Shown here piece by piece: positions 48,410 to 59,624 of a DNA stretch of 64,000 nucleotides. Both the position numbers and the translations under genes were made by a program. Each line of letters opens with the position of its first letter. Positions within the stretch are counted from its first letter, which is position 1. Source of the DNA: Paramecium sonneborni (taxonomy: Eukaryota > Ciliophora > Oligohymenophorea > Peniculida > Parameciidae); contig CAJJDN010000183.1 of assembly GCA_905182985.1 (NCBI GenBank), forward strand, positions 1 to 64,000. The letters are read 5' to 3'. The notes beneath the pieces were generated by a model. That model did not search any database and was not told the origin of the DNA. It saw only the letters and a program-made list of their open reading frames with translations.

Positions 48410-49292
48410 ATGTCCTATAGAAACTGTGATACCATCTTCACTGAGTCTTAAGAAACAAATAAGAACTTAAATTTATCTACTCCACCATTTAAAAAAATAT
48501 TCTAAAGCAATGAGATAACATTTCCATAAACACATAACAAGAGTAACTTTTAGTATGAGTTTTATAATGATTCTAATAGAACTCCATAAACTAAAAATAT
48601 ATCTGTAAGCAATTCAGAACAAAAATCCTTTTTAAAATTCCAATCTTAGAATTCAATCGGAAATTTTAATAACTTAGCATAAAATTTATTTAAAACCAAT
48701 ACTAAAGATTAAAAATAAGAGTATGTGTAATATATCACTTAAAATAAAATACGATATAAAGAATTATATTTTAAATTCAAATATCATATTCAAAATATAA
48801 ACTTAATAAAATTTATTTTATTAATTAATTTTTTATAATAGGATTGAAGAAATTAAACCTTGTAATTGCAAGAAAAGTAAATGCCTAAAATTATATTGTG
48901 ATTGTTTTGCAGCTGGTAAATTATGTTCATCAAAATGCAATTGTTGTGGTTGTTTTAATAACAGTTCAAATTTGATAGAGAGAAACTTATTTATGGAGAA
49001 AGTGGCTGAAAAGAATCCAGAAGCATTTAATTAAAAAGTAAAAGAAGTTGATTACAAATTGGCACATTCAAAAGTAAATAATATTTTTAATCTAAATAAG
49101 GGATGTAATTGTAGAAAAAGTGGTTGTAAGAAGAAATATTGTGAATGCTATTAAATGGGAATTGAATGTTCTGATAATTGTAAATGTGATGGATGTTAAA
49201 ACTGTTCTTCTAATAAATTGGTTAAAATCTTTACTTAATAAGACATTTCACAATTTTCTAGATAACTTAAATAGTTAAGTCAACCATTTTGA
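48410..49292 (+). CDS. LIN54/tesmin-type CXC (CRC) domain protein
   Basis: Removing one 121-nt intron (48721-48841) gives exactly 253 residues. The N-terminal ~103 residues are Asn/Ser/Pro-rich. The first CXC motif is CNCKKSKCLKLYCDCFAAGK followed by LCSSKCNCCGC; a linker with ERNLFMEKVAEKNPEAFNQK (the conserved R...+...NP.AF block) leads to the second CXC, CNCRKSGCKKKYCECYQMGI then ECSDNCKCDGCQN. The paired Cys-rich motifs bind zinc and insert a Tyr into the DNA minor groove at CHR-like sites in LIN54; Tyr is present in both copies (LYC, KYC). Expected role: DNA binding in cell-cycle or meiotic gene control. Confidence 0.9.
48721..48841 (+). other. unusually long intron, 121 nt
   Basis: Starts GTATGTG, ends TTATAATAG. 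Every other intron I modelled is 20-38 nt. Its removal is required to reach the CXC frame and makes the gene an exact multiple of three. It contains many TA dinucleotides, so a short intron carrying a retained TA-bounded element is an alternative. Confidence 0.65.
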
Positions 49293-49325
49293 AAATAAAT
49301 ATTAATAAAAAAACTATTATAACAT

Positions 49326-51780
49326 TCATTTAATTTTTTCCAAATTTATTCCTTTTAACTTTTATTCACTATTATTATTATGAATGCTAAAATCCTTTTC
49401 CCTTATATTTTTGGTTGATTAACAGAGATGACCGAATTCATGTTTAATCAAAATACTTTTAAACTCTTGCTTTTAATTTTACTTTCCAGAAAGAGATCTT
49501 TTAAATTTGTACGGTAATTCTGCCTTTAATTTTTATTTAAAATATAATACTTCCTTTAATTATTAATCTTCCTCTTCGAATTATTCTTTTTATTTCTCAT
49601 TTAGAGAGATAACTTATTTAATTGAATTTCGAGCTTTTTCCATAGCTTATTCTTAAGTAATTGGAATTTATATTGTTTCTTATTTTTTAAATGCTTTATC
49701 TTACATTAAAGACAATATTGATATTCTAGATTGTTTTTATGAAGATTTTCGTTTATCTTATGTTCTTTTAAGAAGATTTTCAGCTTGTTATGCAATTACT
49801 TAAGCTTATTCTAATTATTTAATTTCTTCATTTTCAATAAAATTTAATTTCTTTTTAGGAATGAAATTTTCTGAGAATAAATTTTATTAAGCAATTCTAA
49901 CTTGTTAGCTTTCTTATTGAGCCTTTAAACTTGTAACAGCTTAATCTTTATTTGTCTAAACAAAATCAAAATACTCAATAACATTAAACTCTAATAACTT
50001 ATTGAATTCATTATCTGCATTTTAATCTTTAACGACAACTCCTTAAGGACATGTCATTCTTCTAGCTTAAAGTAAGCTTTTAGTTATAGGGACTTCTTTA
50101 TGAACTTCAGATTCAGCTTAACAAATTAATTTTGCATTCTATTTTACTTCTTATAGTGATTAACACTTTTAATGACTAGTTAGATTTTCATTAATATATG
50201 TATGAATAACTTAATCTAATGGTTAATAAAAATCTATTATTTATTATAATAAAAATTTATACTTTTATTATTTATTTTTTATAATAACTCTTTTTATTAT
50301 CTATGATTTCTTTCAATTTCTGTTTCCTAAATAACAGATTTATCAGTTTTTTATCCCTAATTTCTCAAATGTATTAATTCACTTAAAAAACTTTATCTAT
50401 GAGCCATCTTTGGAGTCATACCAAATTTTATTTTAGAAATGTTGGATGTATCAATTTAACTCAAACTACTTTAATCAATTTTATTTTATATTTGACTATC
50501 ATTATAATTAGTAGATGATTATTCTATAGAACATTGAGAATTATTATGTTTTAACTTAAAATTCTTCATTGTCTAATTCCTTATAAAATATTATTATGCT
50601 AATCCTGCATTTTCAAGAGTTGATAACGAAGATAACTGTTTAGGTTTAGGTGGTAATTCTTTATTCTTTATAAAAAAATTATTGTTATCTTTTCCATATT
50701 CATATTTATCAAATAATTTATGTTAATATTGATCAGTTTATGATAGTTATTCAATTTGAATAGATAGATTAAAATTTTATTGATGTTATTTTAATGGAAT
50801 TTAAAAGATTAACGAAAGCAACTTACATATTTCTGTTGTTTCCTGAACATAATCTTTATAATTATCTTTTATTTCAATTGTTTTAGTTTCTAAATGTTGT
50901 TGAAGTTCTTTGCAAGCATCAAAATAGAATAAAATCTTATTAAACAAATGTGAAAGTATGTTGATTTCAATGCAACGATTATAATGTTCAATCTAAAAAT
51001 TAAGTAAAGATTATAAATCTAAACTTATGATAATTTGGCTTATCAATTTTGATAATGATATTTTTACAATTTAAGAATCAACATTTATTTTTAACTTATC
51101 AATATCATCTAATAAACATCTAACTGATGTTATGGTTTCATCTATTGAGCAAAGATAATTTTATTCTGCTTTTTAATAATCATCTTAAAGATTTAAAATA
51201 AATTTATACTAAATTCAAAATATGCATTGCCTACAAGTATTAACATTTCTCCTTTTAAAAGAGAAAGTTTTATATTTTTTTGGTTATTTGAATTCTATTT
51301 TTTGTTGTAACTCATTAATTAAGTTAAGAGATGTAAATAGAGAGATGGATAATGACTTCTATTATATTTATGATATCTATATGCATTTAAGAGTGTTTCT
51401 ATAAGTTATATGTAACAATTCTGATAATGGTCTTTAAACCAAATGTTTGATTTCTAAACATAATTATTAACAATATCTTGGGAGAAAAACATTTCCATTT
51501 TATGAGCCAAACTCAATTATTCTGTATAAAGTTCTTTAAAAAGTTATTTTTTTTTAGATGTTGGAGATGGTGATACTAAAGGAGAGGTGTCCAATTTTAC
51601 ATTTTCTTTTTCATATATTTCCAAAAATTGTATGTAATGGAAACACAATTCAATCGATCGATTAAGTAACGGATGAATTTTATGAGATTTTTCTGAAAAT
51701 TTTAGAAAGTATCTATTAGTATGATGAGTAGATGTTACTTTTTAAGGATTTTATTAGAGCAATATAAGAGTCGACGACAT
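49326..51780 (-). CDS. large TPR-like and coiled-coil protein, 799 residues
   Basis: Two introns (26 nt ending AAG, 29 nt ending TAG) leave exactly 800 codons, joining what look like separate frames at 50417 and 51780. The N-terminal third is helical with a TPR-like unit (LVGNAYFEFNDYQKAEQNYL) and helices such as NRSIELCFHYIQFLEIYEKE. The middle is Gln/Asn/Ser-rich with a Pro-rich patch (KELPPKPKQ). The C-terminal 300 residues are Gln/Glu/Lys-rich coiled coil (NEEIKQLEQAQVIAQQAENL). It converges on the CXC gene with 33 nt between stops. Function unknown; a scaffold is likely. Confidence 0.6.
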
Positions 51781-51954
51781 AATTAGATTTGCAATTATAG
51801 TAATTATGGTTAACCTTGGGCCAATATAGGATCGAATACTAGTTTATTAATTTTAGCAACACATTGTTTGTATTGCCCTTTTTTGATGAGATGGATTGTA
51901 TCAAAGACTAAATACTCTGCTGAGATTATAGATTATTATCTAATCATATTTTTA

Positions 51955-52361
51955 ATGTAATAAGTAATTTAAGTCACAACATCTAATTATTGTGAGAAAG
52001 TGAATAAGGAAGGAAAGGCAGCTTTAATATTTGTAGGAGATATTTTAGATTTAACTGGTTAATCATGGTGTTCAGATACAGTAGAAGCAGAACCTATAAT
52101 TAAGAATTATGCAATTCCAGAATTATAGTAGAGAGGATATTAAATTTATTGGTGTTGGGGAGGTGATAAAGAAACGTAAGTAGTTAATAATATAAATATA
52201 GTTGGTATGATTAAAATAATCCTGCTAGAAATTCTTAGTGGATTAAGATAAGAGAGGTTCCAACTTTATTATTAATTCATGATAATAAGGAAGTTATTAG
52301 ATTTGAAGAGGAATAATTATTCACAGAAAAGGAATTGAAATAATACTTAGAACAATAATGA
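51955..52361 (+). CDS. TXNDC17 (TRP14)-like thioredoxin-related protein
   Basis: One 26-nt intron leaves exactly 126 residues, the normal family length (~123). Order of landmarks: MQQVIQVTTSNYCEKVNKEG, ALIFVGDILDLTGQSWCSD, TVEAEPIIKN, IYWCWGGDKETWYDQNNPAR, then REVPTLLLIH (cis-Pro loop) and a C-terminal helix. TXNDC17 is a cytosolic disulfide reductase with a WCPDC active site. Here the site reads WCSDT: the first Cys remains and the second is Thr, so classical dithiol chemistry is not possible. A monothiol mechanism or loss of activity is inferred. The start is placed at 51955 to match family length; an upstream in-frame ATG at 51879 would add a hydrophobic extension. Confidence 0.75.
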
Positions 52362-52561
52362 TATATTAATATATATGTATATATATAAATATACTTATTG
52401 TTGGAGGAATATTTGATTATAAAATATAATTATTTATGGACAAATCTAAGAATAGAAGTAATTATTATAAAGATGATTAATATTAAAGTAGAATTTGATA
52501 TTTGTAATGTAAATATTTGCAACTTGATTTGAGATATTTTGATTGATATATTTAAAATTTA

Positions 52562-55068
52562 ATGGATATTGATGATAATAAAAACGAAGAGGAAATAATA
52601 CAAGCAGATGTATGTTATTTATGAATAAGTAAGGATTCTAATGAGTAGATAATAGGTAATAAGAATTTACCTGAGAATATGAAGATTGTAGAGTTTAAAT
52701 AAGGTTTAGGTGAGACTTCATTCATTATATAATCTTTAAAATTACATTTCATATTCTATAATTTGAATGAAGAAGAATTGTATACTAATAATTATTATAA
52801 TGAATTAGAACTTAAGTAGCTAATAAGATGTTTTATTGTGAGGCATAATCTGGAACATATCTTTTTAGACAAGGAGATTAGGCTGAATGTTTCTTTATAG
52901 TACATAGAGGTAGTTTAGGAGTGACAGTTGATGATATTGTATTTATAATCATAATTATTTATAGCCAAAAAGAGAACTTAGAGTAGGTGAAGGTTTTGGA
53001 GAATTAGCTTTATTATATAATGCACCAAGATCAGCATCAGTCAAATGTTTTGAGAATTGTTATCTATTTGGAATAGATAGAATTAGTTTTAGAAGAGCTG
53101 TTGAAGAGAAAATATTATAAGAATATGAAAATAATAGAAAGTTTTTAGAAAATGTTAGATTCTTCTGTAAAATCATTATTTAAGATATCATTAGATGATC
53201 TTTCAAATGAATAAAAGGATGCAATTGCATCCATACTATAACCAATGAAGTTTTATAGATAGTAAGTTATAATTAATGAAGGTGATCCTGGATCTTCATT
53301 TTATATTATTAAAGAGGTAATATTTATTATACATACAAAAGGGTTCTGCATTAGTAACAAAAAATGGAAAAGAAATTAAAAAATTACATAAAGGTGATAC
53401 ATTTGGAGAATAATCACTCTTTTACAATACTATAAGATAAATGACTGTTAAAGCTGAAGATGATATTACTTGTTTAGTTGTTGGTAGAGATGCATTAACT
53501 AAATTATTGGGAGATTAAATTCATATAGTAACATTTAAAAATATTTTAAAATGGGCATTTGAAAAAAATGCATTACTCTAAAAATTGACAAAAACCTAAA
53601 TTGAAAAGACTATCAATTAACTTAAATTAATACTTTATAGAGCAGGTGATATTATTCTTAAAAAAGGAACTTCAGCCTAATAAAAAATCTTTGTTGTTGT
53701 AGAAGGTTGTGTAAAAAAGAACAAATCAGGTATTGTAATTGCAACAAAAGGATAAATTTGGGGAGAAGAATATTTTCTATTAGTTAATAAGAATAAATTG
53801 TATGTCTTAATTTTGATATTTAGAATGGATGATGATATTGTAATGGAAACTGATGGAGTACTTGCTGAAATGACTAATGATAATTTTATAGATTCAATTG
53901 GAGGATCTCTTGAAGATGTTATTAAAAAGAATGAAAAATAATATGATAAAAAAATGAAATATCAAAACAAATAGAATAATAATGCATAAATTAAAAAAAC
54001 TGATTTAATATTTATTAAACTATTAGCTGTTGGTTAATTTGGACCAGTCTATTTAGTCAAAGCTAAATCCAATCAACAACTTTGCACTTTAAAAACTTAT
54101 AACAAATCAGATATTAAATAATATTAATTAGAGAAGTACTTTCTTTCAATTAATTATCTAGGTTTTTTGAATCTGAAAAATAAGTACTATAATAATTGAA
54201 TTCACCATTTATCATTCAATTCTATAGAACATATTAAGATGATTATGATCTTTACTTACTCCTTGAATATGTGAATGGTAAAGAATTGTATGATGTCATT
54301 CGTGATATTGGTATTATCTATTCTTAATTAATTTATTAGGGTTACTCTCCAATTATGATTCATAATTGTATATTGCATCAATGATACTAATTGCTGAATA
54401 TTTCTATAAATTGAAAATCATACATCGTGATTTCAAACCTGAAAATTTCATGGTTGATTCCAGAGGTTATCTAAAATTAATTGATGTTGGAATAGCAAAA
54501 CCATTCAAATCCGATAATAATAGAACTTTTACCATAATTGGAACTCCCTATTGTAATTTTATAATCAATTTAGATATGGCACCTGAGATTATTTGTGGAA
54601 AAGGGTACAATTATTTAATTGACTTGTGGTCCATAGGGATTTGCTTATATGAATTTCTCTGTGGATATGTACCTTTTGGTGAAGATGCAGAAGATCCTTA
54701 TGAAATTTATGAATAGATAATTAAAAATGATATCTCATATCCTGAGTATTTCAAAGAAAAAAAAGCTAAAAAATTAATTGAATAGTAAGTATAATTAATA
54801 AATAAAGGTTGCTTTCAAAAATTCCAGAAGTAAGATTAGGTAATTCTTTTGCAAATCTTAAAGGACATCAATGGTTTGAAAATTTCGATTGGGTACACTA
54901 ATAGTTTATATACAAAAGGATAAATTAATAGAATAAGACATTCCTAATAGATACATTCCTCCTTAAGATTAATTAATTACAAGTTTAGATATCAAATAAG
55001 CTGATTAGTAATATAGAATGATAGATGATGAGATTAAAGTAAGAATATTCATGATTATTTTTGTATGA
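52562..55068 (+). CDS. cGMP-dependent-type protein kinase (PKG), several CNB domains plus kinase
   Basis: About 770 residues over roughly eight short introns. The N-terminal half has cyclic-nucleotide-binding units: [18 protein letters not shown] with [18 protein letters not shown] (binding cassette with Glu and Arg); [18 protein letters not shown] with [16 protein letters not shown]; and a third, weaker one, [20 protein letters not shown]. The kinase domain follows: [65 protein letters not shown] and [19 protein letters not shown]. The metal-binding DFG reads DVG, keeping the Asp. A multi-CNB, single-chain layout is known from apicomplexan and ciliate PKGs, which respond to cGMP in Ca2+ and secretion control. 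The stop at 55066 depends on an unresolved 3' intron. Confidence 0.85.
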
Positions 55069-55526
55069 ATAACAATAACGTTAGACACTTTAGAAAATAG
55101 TTTTTGATGGTCCTTTAGATGATTTTTGATACCAATATATATGTTAATTAAATTTATTATAATATGGAAAATAGTTTTTGAATGACTTTTATGTATATTA
55201 CGAATAATAGTTGACATTTTTAAATAATCAATAAACCTAATTCTTGATTTATGTATAAAACTTATATTTTGATTAGGACGATTTAAATAAGGTATAATTA
55301 AACTTAGATATCAATCTAGATTTGATCGATATCTTATAATGTAAATCAAATCATCAGATAAACTATTTAAAGAGGTATTTACATTAAATTCATTTGTTTC
55401 TTAATCGGAATCAACTAAATCCTAATTTATGATTAAAGTTCTTTTATAATATTTTCCATTTAGTAATTTTTAATTTGATTTTATACTCTAAAAGTGATTA
55501 GAAATTTCACAAAATTAAATATTATA
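55069..55526. other. intergenic before the duplicated block
   Basis: AT-rich, no supported frame. It follows the PKG gene and leads into sequence repeated on both sides of the N-gap. Confidence 0.5.
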
Positions 55527-56232
55527 TATGGCTGATTATATGTCTCTATATTTAGATTCGATTATTGACTCTTTTTAAATCACTTGTTATATTAACTTAA
55601 GACAAAATTGTAGAATTTTTCTTAATAGAACCTGATTACCAAAATACTATTGTTATAAATGAGTTCTAAAATGTCAAAGATTATAGTTAAATTTGGTCTG
55701 TCATTTTTATTTATAATTAAATTCATATAACATGATGGATCCGTGTTTATATATTAATATATTGATACATAAACAAAAAGAAGGAAAAAGGATGAGTTAA
55801 ATTAGAATGAAAGAAAAATGAATCAATAGATGAGATCCCATAATATTAGAGAAAGAGTAATGAAAAATGTCAATTTATTCTAATGATAATCCTGTTAAAT
55901 TATATATTGTACGAAAGCTGGTTGTTATTATCAGATAATATTATTTAAGTAATTAAAGTTTTCGTTTTCTTTATTTTACAATTCAACTTAAGGCATATTA
56001 GAAGAAAGGAAACTAATTTGAAGATTAGATAAATGATCTTATTACTCTCAAATTAATAACAAATTGAAAGTGGAAATAAATAAAGTCTTCTACTAAGATT
56101 TCTTTTCCGAAAATGATTATAGATATTCCATATTTAAAATATATTGTATAAATATGTAAAGGAAGATCTAAATACATTAATGTAAATAAATATATATTTA
56201 CAAGACTAATGATCATTCAATATCAAATATGT
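55527..56232. repeat. 706-bp block repeated after the gap (copy 1)
   Basis: Identical, as far as I can read, to 56706-57411 (offset 1179). It begins TATGGCTGATTATATG and ends TCAAATATGT directly against the N run. Mostly non-coding; its right end contains the last codons of the casein kinase gene, duplicated. Confidence 0.85.
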
Positions 56233-56705
56233 NNNNNNNNNNNNNNNNNNNNNNNNNNNNNNNNNNNNNNNNNNNNNNNNNNNNNNNNNNNNNNNNNNNN
56301 NNNNNNNNNNNNNNNNNNNNNNNNNNNNNNNNNNNNNNNNNNNNNNNNNNNNNNNNNNNNNNNNNNNNNNNNNNNNNNNNNNNNNNNNNNNNNNNNNNNN
56401 NNNNNNNNNNNNNNNNNNNNNNNNNNNNNNNNNNNNNNNNNNNNNNNNNNNNNNNNNNNNNNNNNNNNNNNNNNNNNNNNNNNNNNNNNNNNNNNNNNNN
56501 NNNNNNNNNNNNNNNNNNNNNNNNNNNNNNNNNNNNNNNNNNNNNNNNNNNNNNNNNNNNNNNNNNNNNNNNNNNNNNNNNNNNNNNNNNNNNNNNNNNN
56601 NNNNNNNNNNNNNNNNNNNNNNNNNNNNNNNNNNNNNNNNNNNNNNNNNNNNNNNNNNNNNNNNNNNNNNNNNNNNNNNNNNNNNNNNNNNNNNNNNNNN
56701 NNNNN
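56233..56705. other. assembly gap, 473 N
   Basis: Run of n flanked on both sides by the same 706-bp sequence, so it is probably an artificial gap where overlapping contig ends were not merged. Reading frames spanning the N run are meaningless. Confidence 0.95.
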
Positions 56706-57411
56706 TATGGCTGATTATATGTCTCTATATTTAGATTCGATTATTGACTCTTTTTAAATCACTTGTTATATTAACTTAAGACAAAATTGTAGAATTTTTC
56801 TTAATAGAACCTGATTACCAAAATACTATTGTTATAAATGAGTTCTAAAATGTCAAAGATTATAGTTAAATTTGGTCTGTCATTTTTATTTATAATTAAA
56901 TTCATATAACATGATGGATCCGTGTTTATATATTAATATATTGATACATAAACAAAAAGAAGGAAAAAGGATGAGTTAAATTAGAATGAAAGAAAAATGA
57001 ATCAATAGATGAGATCCCATAATATTAGAGAAAGAGTAATGAAAAATGTCAATTTATTCTAATGATAATCCTGTTAAATTATATATTGTACGAAAGCTGG
57101 TTGTTATTATCAGATAATATTATTTAAGTAATTAAAGTTTTCGTTTTCTTTATTTTACAATTCAACTTAAGGCATATTAGAAGAAAGGAAACTAATTTGA
57201 AGATTAGATAAATGATCTTATTACTCTCAAATTAATAACAAATTGAAAGTGGAAATAAATAAAGTCTTCTACTAAGATTTCTTTTCCGAAAATGATTATA
57301 GATATTCCATATTTAAAATATATTGTATAAATATGTAAAGGAAGATCTAAATACATTAATGTAAATAAATATATATTTACAAGACTAATGATCATTCAAT
57401 ATCAAATATGT
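56706..57411. repeat. 706-bp block repeated after the gap (copy 2)
   Basis: Second copy of 55527-56232. This one continues without a break into the casein kinase gene and is probably the genuine location. Apart from the kinase stop region (57392-57411) it shows no supported gene. Confidence 0.85.
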
Positions 57412-59127
57412 CTTCATCACTTCCTTTTACTTAATTTTGTATAGGATATTAAAGAGCACTAACACTAATGTGTTTAATAGAATTCTTTTTTTTAGGTTAC
57501 ATTCCAGTCATCAAATTTTGTCTTTTTTTTTCATCATACATACACCACAAAGGAGTGCCTTCATTACTTATTTCATCACCTTCACTCCAATCATAATTGT
57601 TCACTTATGAAGTGTTTAAAGATGGAATATAATAAGCATTTATTTAGGAAGGTGAATTTCTTATATTTGTAGTTGATGGAGGCTATAAATATATAGCTGA
57701 TTTAACAATGAATTACAAATCATCATAAACTTAGTCATATTATTGTTATTAAATCTATTTCTAAATTATTTACATATTTTAATTACATCTGCTTCAACAA
57801 CTTCTACTATAACAGGTGTTTTAGATCTTCCAGAGTTTTATCTCTTTGAACTGCTCATCTTATGATACTTCTTTTGATTCTATTGCAAAATCTATTCAAA
57901 CCTTTCAAATTACTTATTATCTATTTTTTTGCCAGAAATTTATAAGTTTAATTTCTTATCTACATCGCTACTTTCTATAATTAAATCTTTATCATAATTC
58001 ATGCTATTTTTTATTGATCCAATATTATTTATGATATGTAGATTATTTGGGCTATTATGTTACTTTAATTATTCCTTAAATTATTTTAATTTAATTTTAC
58101 TGGCATTATATGCATTGTATTGCTTTTCTTTTTTATTGAGTTATCACCAACTAGTTCCCAATCATAATATGGTAAACCTGAATGTTTTTCTAATTCATTT
58201 TAAAATAATTTTTTATAAGCTGAATAATCAGGTGTTTCAGTAAATTCTAAATTGCGAACAGCATTTAAAAATGAAATAAAACATTGAGGTAAATTAGAAC
58301 ATAAAATTGAAATTGGTGTTGATTTTTTGAGATGTAATATTTTAGCATATTTAAGATCTTTTTATTAAATTTTTAGATTGATCCAAGGTAATGTTCCAGT
58401 AGCTAGATAGATTAAGATATAAGCAATGCTTTCTAGATCATCTCTTCTACTTTATTCTTGTTCATTATGTGCATTAATACTAGCATATCTAGCAGTTCCA
58501 ATTAATCCTTTTTTCTTTAATTATTTAATATGATGACCTTTAGAATTCAAATAAAACTTCGATAATCCAAAATCAATAAGATGTAATATGTTTTACTATT
58601 ATCCTAGACCTAAGACAAAGTTATCTGGTTTGATGTCTCTATGAATGAGACGCATAGAATGCAATGTTTCAATTCTGCCAAGCATCTAAACTAAACAGTA
58701 GAATAATATTAATACCTAAATAGCTAATCTGAACATGGTTATAAGAGAGAAAGAGCCTCCACACTTTTTACTTGTGATTTCAAGATTAGGTCCTAACATA
58801 TTCATGATGTAATAAACAAAATGATTTTCTTATCCATAGTACAATATTTATGGGAACCCTGGTTTCTTCCTACTTTAAGATTTATATAATGTACTTTAAT
58901 TCAATCATAATCTTGATTTCTCTTTCCAACATACTCTCCTCTTCTTCTAATTCTTATTCTACTTTAATTGCTAATAATTCATTTCCATTTTTAATGTCCT
59001 AAATCTTAAAGACAGATCCAAATGAACCTTCACCAAGAATATCTCCTATTCGAAATCTACCTTAGATAATATCTCCAGATTTTAATATAGATTCTTCAGG
59101 TTCTGAATCCAATAATACTTAATTCAT
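57392..59127 (-). CDS. casein kinase 1 family protein kinase with long C-terminal extension
   Basis: Four introns (22, 30, 26 and 26 nt) leave exactly 543 residues. The third intron removes an apparent TGA at 57999, joining the kinase to what otherwise looks like a separate ORF from 58002. Kinase landmarks: FRIGDILGEGSFGSVFKI, LLAIKVEQE (VAIK Lys), LIHRDIKPDNFVLGLG, HLIDFGLSKFY, then GLIGTARYASINAHNEQEQS and RRDDLESIAYILIYLATGTL PW. GTARYASIN and the missing APE motif are diagnostic of CK1. The catalytic residues are all present. The ~200-residue tail is Gln/Ser/Lys-rich and acidic at the end (GSDEDIFDIE), a typical place for autoinhibition by phosphorylation. Confidence 0.85.
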
Positions 59128-59579
59128 TTATTAATTATTTATATCAAATTATCATATTCCTTGCACTTTTCTTCATAAGCATTCTCCATATCATTATTTT
59201 GTTATACTATCTCTTTTAAACATTCTGTTAATTGGTTCATTTATTAAATATATTCTTTTTGACTATGTTCCATTGATTCTAATCGTTGCAACAATTATTA
59301 ATAATTTTATAGAGTTTCATCATATTTTTCATTCTCATGACGTAATCGAATCTCTAAGAGTTGCTTTTTTATTAATAATCTTTGTATCTGGACCTAATCA
59401 TCCTTCTATTGTTATTCAAACACTTCCATAACGCGAGTATTCAAACTATCCATTGAATTGTTATGAGATTATTCCACATTCTATTACTTCACTGATACTA
59501 CCTGATTCAATGAAGATTTCGCTCTTTTTCTTATACTCGATTTATTAAAATATGTTATTAACTATTTATTTTTATTCAT
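59124..59579 (-). CDS. short coiled-coil protein, 151 residues
   Basis: Intronless frame starting MNKNKQLITYFNKSSIRKRA, then a coiled coil rich in Gln, Glu and Leu (LLIKKQLLEIRLRHENEKYD, LLQRLESMEHSQKEYIQQMN). Its TGA overlaps the casein kinase ATG by 3 nt (ATGA), which is odd for separate nuclear genes. Either the kinase starts at a later position or both belong to one transcript through an intron I could not identify. Composition and Gln codon use fit a real gene. Confidence 0.55.
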
Positions 59580-59624
59580 TATCATACAAATTAAATTATC
59601 ACATGATAAATAACATTAATTTTT

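Noticed and set aside
50417..50419. Minus-strand ATG as start of a separate gene
   Set aside because: The frame continues upstream without a stop and, with a 26-nt intron, reaches ATG 51780; total 800 codons exactly.
56209..56757. Open frames spanning the N run
   Set aside because: They exist only because n has no stop codons.
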